Shown: in pieces, positions 60,985-64,000 of the stretch | Numbering within the stretch: the stretch's first letter is position 1 | How the letters are laid out: each line of letters begins with the position of its first letter | Origin: Euclidia mi | Taxonomy: Eukaryota > Arthropoda > Insecta > Lepidoptera > Erebidae | DNA length: 64,000 bases | Reading direction: 5' to 3' | Assembly: GCA_944739405.2 (NCBI GenBank) | Contig: OX123188.2 | Coordinates: 63,693,251-63,757,250 of the forward strand | Made by a program: the position numbers and the translations under genes | Notes under the pieces: generated by a model | Seen by the model: the letters and a program-made list of their open reading frames with translations, nothing else | Databases searched by the model: none | Told to the model about the DNA's origin: nothing

Positions 60985-63952
60985 CAGTCAGCATCAAAAG
61001 TCGATGACCACATTCAGATTTTCAAAATCAATGAACATTTTATGCCCCATAAATCGCTCAACAAGAAGGGCGCCAGTATTAAATGAACATCATTAAAGTT
61101 CAAAACTAACTGAACACTACTTGTCAAAGGTCACTGAACACCATTTTGTCAAAAATTGCTAATCGTTATAATATCCGAAAACATTTAGAATCATCAGTTT
61201 GAATTTATACCATCAACGTTATTATAGAATTTTTAGTTCGATTGAATTGTAACCTTATTCGTAAAGCAATAAGACTTATTTTCAAAAATCACGTAGATTC
61301 CGTTCAAATTCATACCGTCGACTTAGTTTATGATTTTTATAGTTACGATTGATTTAGAACCCACTCCGAGGGTCTAGTACGAAATTTACACGGTGATGAT
61401 AGGCTAGTCGACGGGAACAATTTTCATACATTTCCTTAATGCACCCTCTATCGATCGCTACTATCCGATAAGGGCGCTTTTAGAAAATCTCAATACTCAA
61501 TATACTCAATATTTTATTGCACTCCATAAGTTACATAAGGTGTTACAATATGTTAATATATAAGATACATTATGGACCCTGTAGGGCACGGCAACATATG
61601 TATAATAATGTAGAAGAGAGGAGGATGCTATTTTTTTATTTTAATAAAAACAAAATATTCTATTTAAATTTAATATTGCTCTGTTTTATTCATTATTTTT
61701 TAAATATTAATTTTATTTATAATAATTATATTTATTGACTATCAATATATTCTATGGAAATAGGGTTGTTTCCCATTAGTCAAATCAAGCACTTTTAAGT
61801 TTTAATTAAATGTCAAAAACGACCTTTGTCAAGGGTTTTGTATGAAATATGTTATAGTGACGTCATAGTGTTTTGCTGTCAAGTAGATTACTTATTATCA
61901 ATAATTTGACGATAAAAAAATTTTAAATTAAGTTTTATCATTAATTGATGAATAAAACTACTATTATTTTGACATGTTTCACTCTAAGACTACAGAACAA
62001 AGTGCAGACGGAGCGCGCGGAACACTTGCGTGAGGCCACTAAAGCAAATACAAAATTGAAAAGCGAATACAAACTCGGCTCAGTGCGCTGCGAAGCATCG
62101 CACAGTTCACACGCCACGATCAATCCAGCTTTTAAATTCATAAAATGCCGTCTTGCGTTTTTAAACATTGTAAAAGTTGTTTCCAAAAGCAAAAACGGGA
62201 AGATGGAATATATTTTTACAGATAACTTTGGATTATTTGACTGTTTTATAATATTATTTCGATAAAATTCGTATTTCTGCAGAAAATATGTAAGTGTTGC
62301 CAGTTTACGTCGACGCCGTTCTCCCTGAATTAGGGAAAATGCACTTGTCAATTGATTATGTAATAATGATGGTCATGTTAATGAAAAATACATTAACGTA
62401 ATGTAAAATTATATTGTAGATTATCTTTCTTCTTATAAATATAATAATAGAATTTCCATTAGTAAGTATATACATTGTTTTGAGTTCGATCCCCAAACGA
62501 TCCAAATATTCGTGTACACATGGCTCCTCGTCAAGCTTTATACACGTTGACCTTTGTACCGTTCTTATGGCGTAGGGAATAAGTATCAAAATCGTCCTGC
62601 AACTGTTTACTTGACTTGGCGCCGTGTGTACATTAAGTACAGAAACAGAAATCATTGATTGCAGCCATTATTTATTTTTAATTGCATTTTTTTTGGTTTT
62701 GATTAAATTTATGAATCATAATATTCATAATTTATTGTGTGCATGACAAAATGTTTATAGCTAATTAATATTTAAGACGCAAGCCTATTGCAATTAACCA
62801 AACATTTCCAGATACTATACTGAGAATATCTAAACAAAAAATAAACAACATATTCGCCGATCTAAGATCTGAACCCCATGATTGGTATTCGTAAATATAT
62901 GTAGTTGGTATTATACATATAAGTATTTCTTCTGGATCGAGGGTATTAATCACAAAACATAATCTATTTATTTCTCAATTTACGAATAAAATTAGTTAAA
63001 ACTTAACTCAGTACCTACATTTAAGAAATGTATTTATAAAAGCATACATTAATGGTTTCTTTTATTTGAATCATTTTCACAACAGCATTACATACTAAAA
63101 GCATTAATTAAATCCATGGTAAATTCTTCAAAACCGCAAACGAATATAAAATATGTAATATTTTTATATCCGTTTGCAAAAACTATATGCAAGGTAGTGG
63201 GAGATTATTCATAATCTGGCAACTTTACACACACATAGGCGCGCGTGTCCGTACAGTGCCAGTCGCCAAATGTCACGCACACATAGCTGTCAACATGCCT
63301 CACTTAGTCGGACGAATACGCTCCATCTGAGTCTTAAATCTGTGGTTTCACTAGATAAAAATACTTGTATAATTTATTTCACATGCAGGAATCTTCCGTG
63401 ACGATCGCGTGCAAAAGTCGTGGTTTGTTTGAAAAACAAACTCTTGGTATATACATATAAGACTCATTTTTTAAATTCACACAAATACTGTTTTAATTCA
63501 ATTCTTTGTAAAACTGTTTACCCTTGAAAGTAAAATAATATTTTTACCTAATTATCACTTTGTATCGAATGTAAACCATTGCGGTTGCAATTATTTATCA
63601 TCTATAAAATGTTGTATTAGCTTAAAAGACTATAGTGTTATATAAAATTATTTACTTCAAAATACTTTTATAATAATATAATTAATCACATTAGTTTATC
63701 AAATGTAACGACCTCCTTTATTTAGTTCTCGGACGTCACTGGCCGTAATGGCCGAATGATTGGTGACGTGGTGTTATGCTTTTTTTACCATAACTTTGTT
63801 TAGCGACTTTTGAAAAGTCATGGTTACCTACTTATGCCCTTTTAAGATAATCATTCATTTCTGGCGCTTGTCATGTTGAGCAATTTAGGTATATTATGAT
63901 GTACAGCGATATTGAAAATCTAAATGTGGTCATCAACTTTTGACGCTGACTG
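60985..63952. mobile_element. 2.97-kb TIR element inserted in a LINE RT frame
   Basis: The left end CAGTCAGCATCAAAAG (60985 onward) and inverted right end CTTTTGACGCTGACTG (ending 63952) pair over ~40 bp with four or five mismatches. TA flanks both sides (60983-60984, 63953-63954); the flanks can also be read as GTAC. Removing the element plus one TA restores the RT frame. The interior is AT-rich; only a THAP-like start (62145-62225) is recognisable. Confidence 0.9.
62145..62225 (+). pseudogene. THAP-domain start, truncated
   Basis: ATG at 62145 encodes MPSCVFKHCKSCFQKQKRED then GIYFYR and a stop: the C-x4-C opening and the (G)I-F/Y-R step of THAP zinc fingers, which start many P-element-like and other transposases. 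The second zinc pair is not found in frame. It could be a decayed transposase exon of the surrounding element or of another nested one. Confidence 0.45.
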
Positions 63953-63954
63953 TA

Positions 63955-64000
63955 CGTTGTTTACAAGAGATGGTAAGAATGAAGAAGATATTGAAAGGAG
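63955..64000 (+). pseudogene. LINE RT fragment, 3' side of the split
   Basis: Continues the frame of 60760-60984 (LFTRDGKNEEDIER) and runs off the window. Confidence 0.8.

Noticed and set aside
62765..62953. Short minus ORFs inside the 2.97-kb TIR element (also 62356-62655)
   Set aside because: AT-rich, no similarity to transposases that I can recognise.

Overview
The window looks like nuclear DNA from an insect, most likely a moth or butterfly. It is AT-rich, its two well-resolved genes have introns, and most of the rest is layered mobile DNA of kinds I associate with Lepidoptera: tRNA-headed SINEs with a shared 3' tail, RTE and jockey/CR1 non-LTR retrotransposons, hAT, piggyBac, Harbinger and TA-inserting elements. 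The species assignment is inference; no search could be run.

Two host genes can be reconstructed with consistent splice phases. The first (9411-12201, minus) is a five-exon mitochondrial Era-like GTPase, ERAL1, 350 aa with G1-G5 motifs and a C-terminal KH domain. The second (36874-49654, plus) is a five-exon, 542-aa chromatin reader: a SAMD1/KAT6-type winged helix, a second globular domain, two AT-hook-like motifs, a tandem PHD pair and a C-terminal SAM domain. Its last intron is about 9.6 kb and holds a MITE pair, two hAT elements, SINEs, an RTE copy and a tandem-repeat ORF.

Layout. 1-971: ORF1 of a jockey-type LINE cut by the window edge. 2-9 kb: repeat fragments and a 5'-truncated jockey LINE with a 12-bp target duplication just beyond ERAL1. 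12.2-14.1 kb: a duplicated ~491-bp gene-like block divergent from ERAL1. 16.0-17.8 kb: a ~1.77-kb inverted repeat. 18.0-18.7 kb: a decayed retroelement C-terminus. 22.7-27.8 kb: a nested stack (outer element with 6-bp TSD, inner hAT with 8-bp TSD, with SINE and RTE inside). 27.9-28.2 kb: a Harbinger transposase fragment. 30.0-32.3 kb: a LINE split by a SINE. 33.6-36.5 kb: nested MITEs (piggyBac, hAT). 36.5-49.7 kb: the chromatin gene. 51.2-52.5 kb: simple and higher-order tandem repeats. 52.2-57.0 kb: a nearly complete LINE (ORF1, endonuclease, RT) broken by a 20-nt inverted insertion. 58.8-59.7 kb: a Harbinger remnant keeping the 5' ends of both of its genes. 60.8-64.0 kb: a LINE RT reading frame split by a 2.97-kb TIR element.

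The most unusual recurring signal is a set of short, perfect or near-perfect hairpins (13-31 bp arms, loops mostly 0-15 nt). In one case, at 54678-54721, the reading frame shows that the hairpin arose by insertion of a 20-nt inverted copy of the adjacent sequence: removing it rejoins the endonuclease and RT frames exactly. This suggests fold-back or template-switch synthesis as a common mutational process here.
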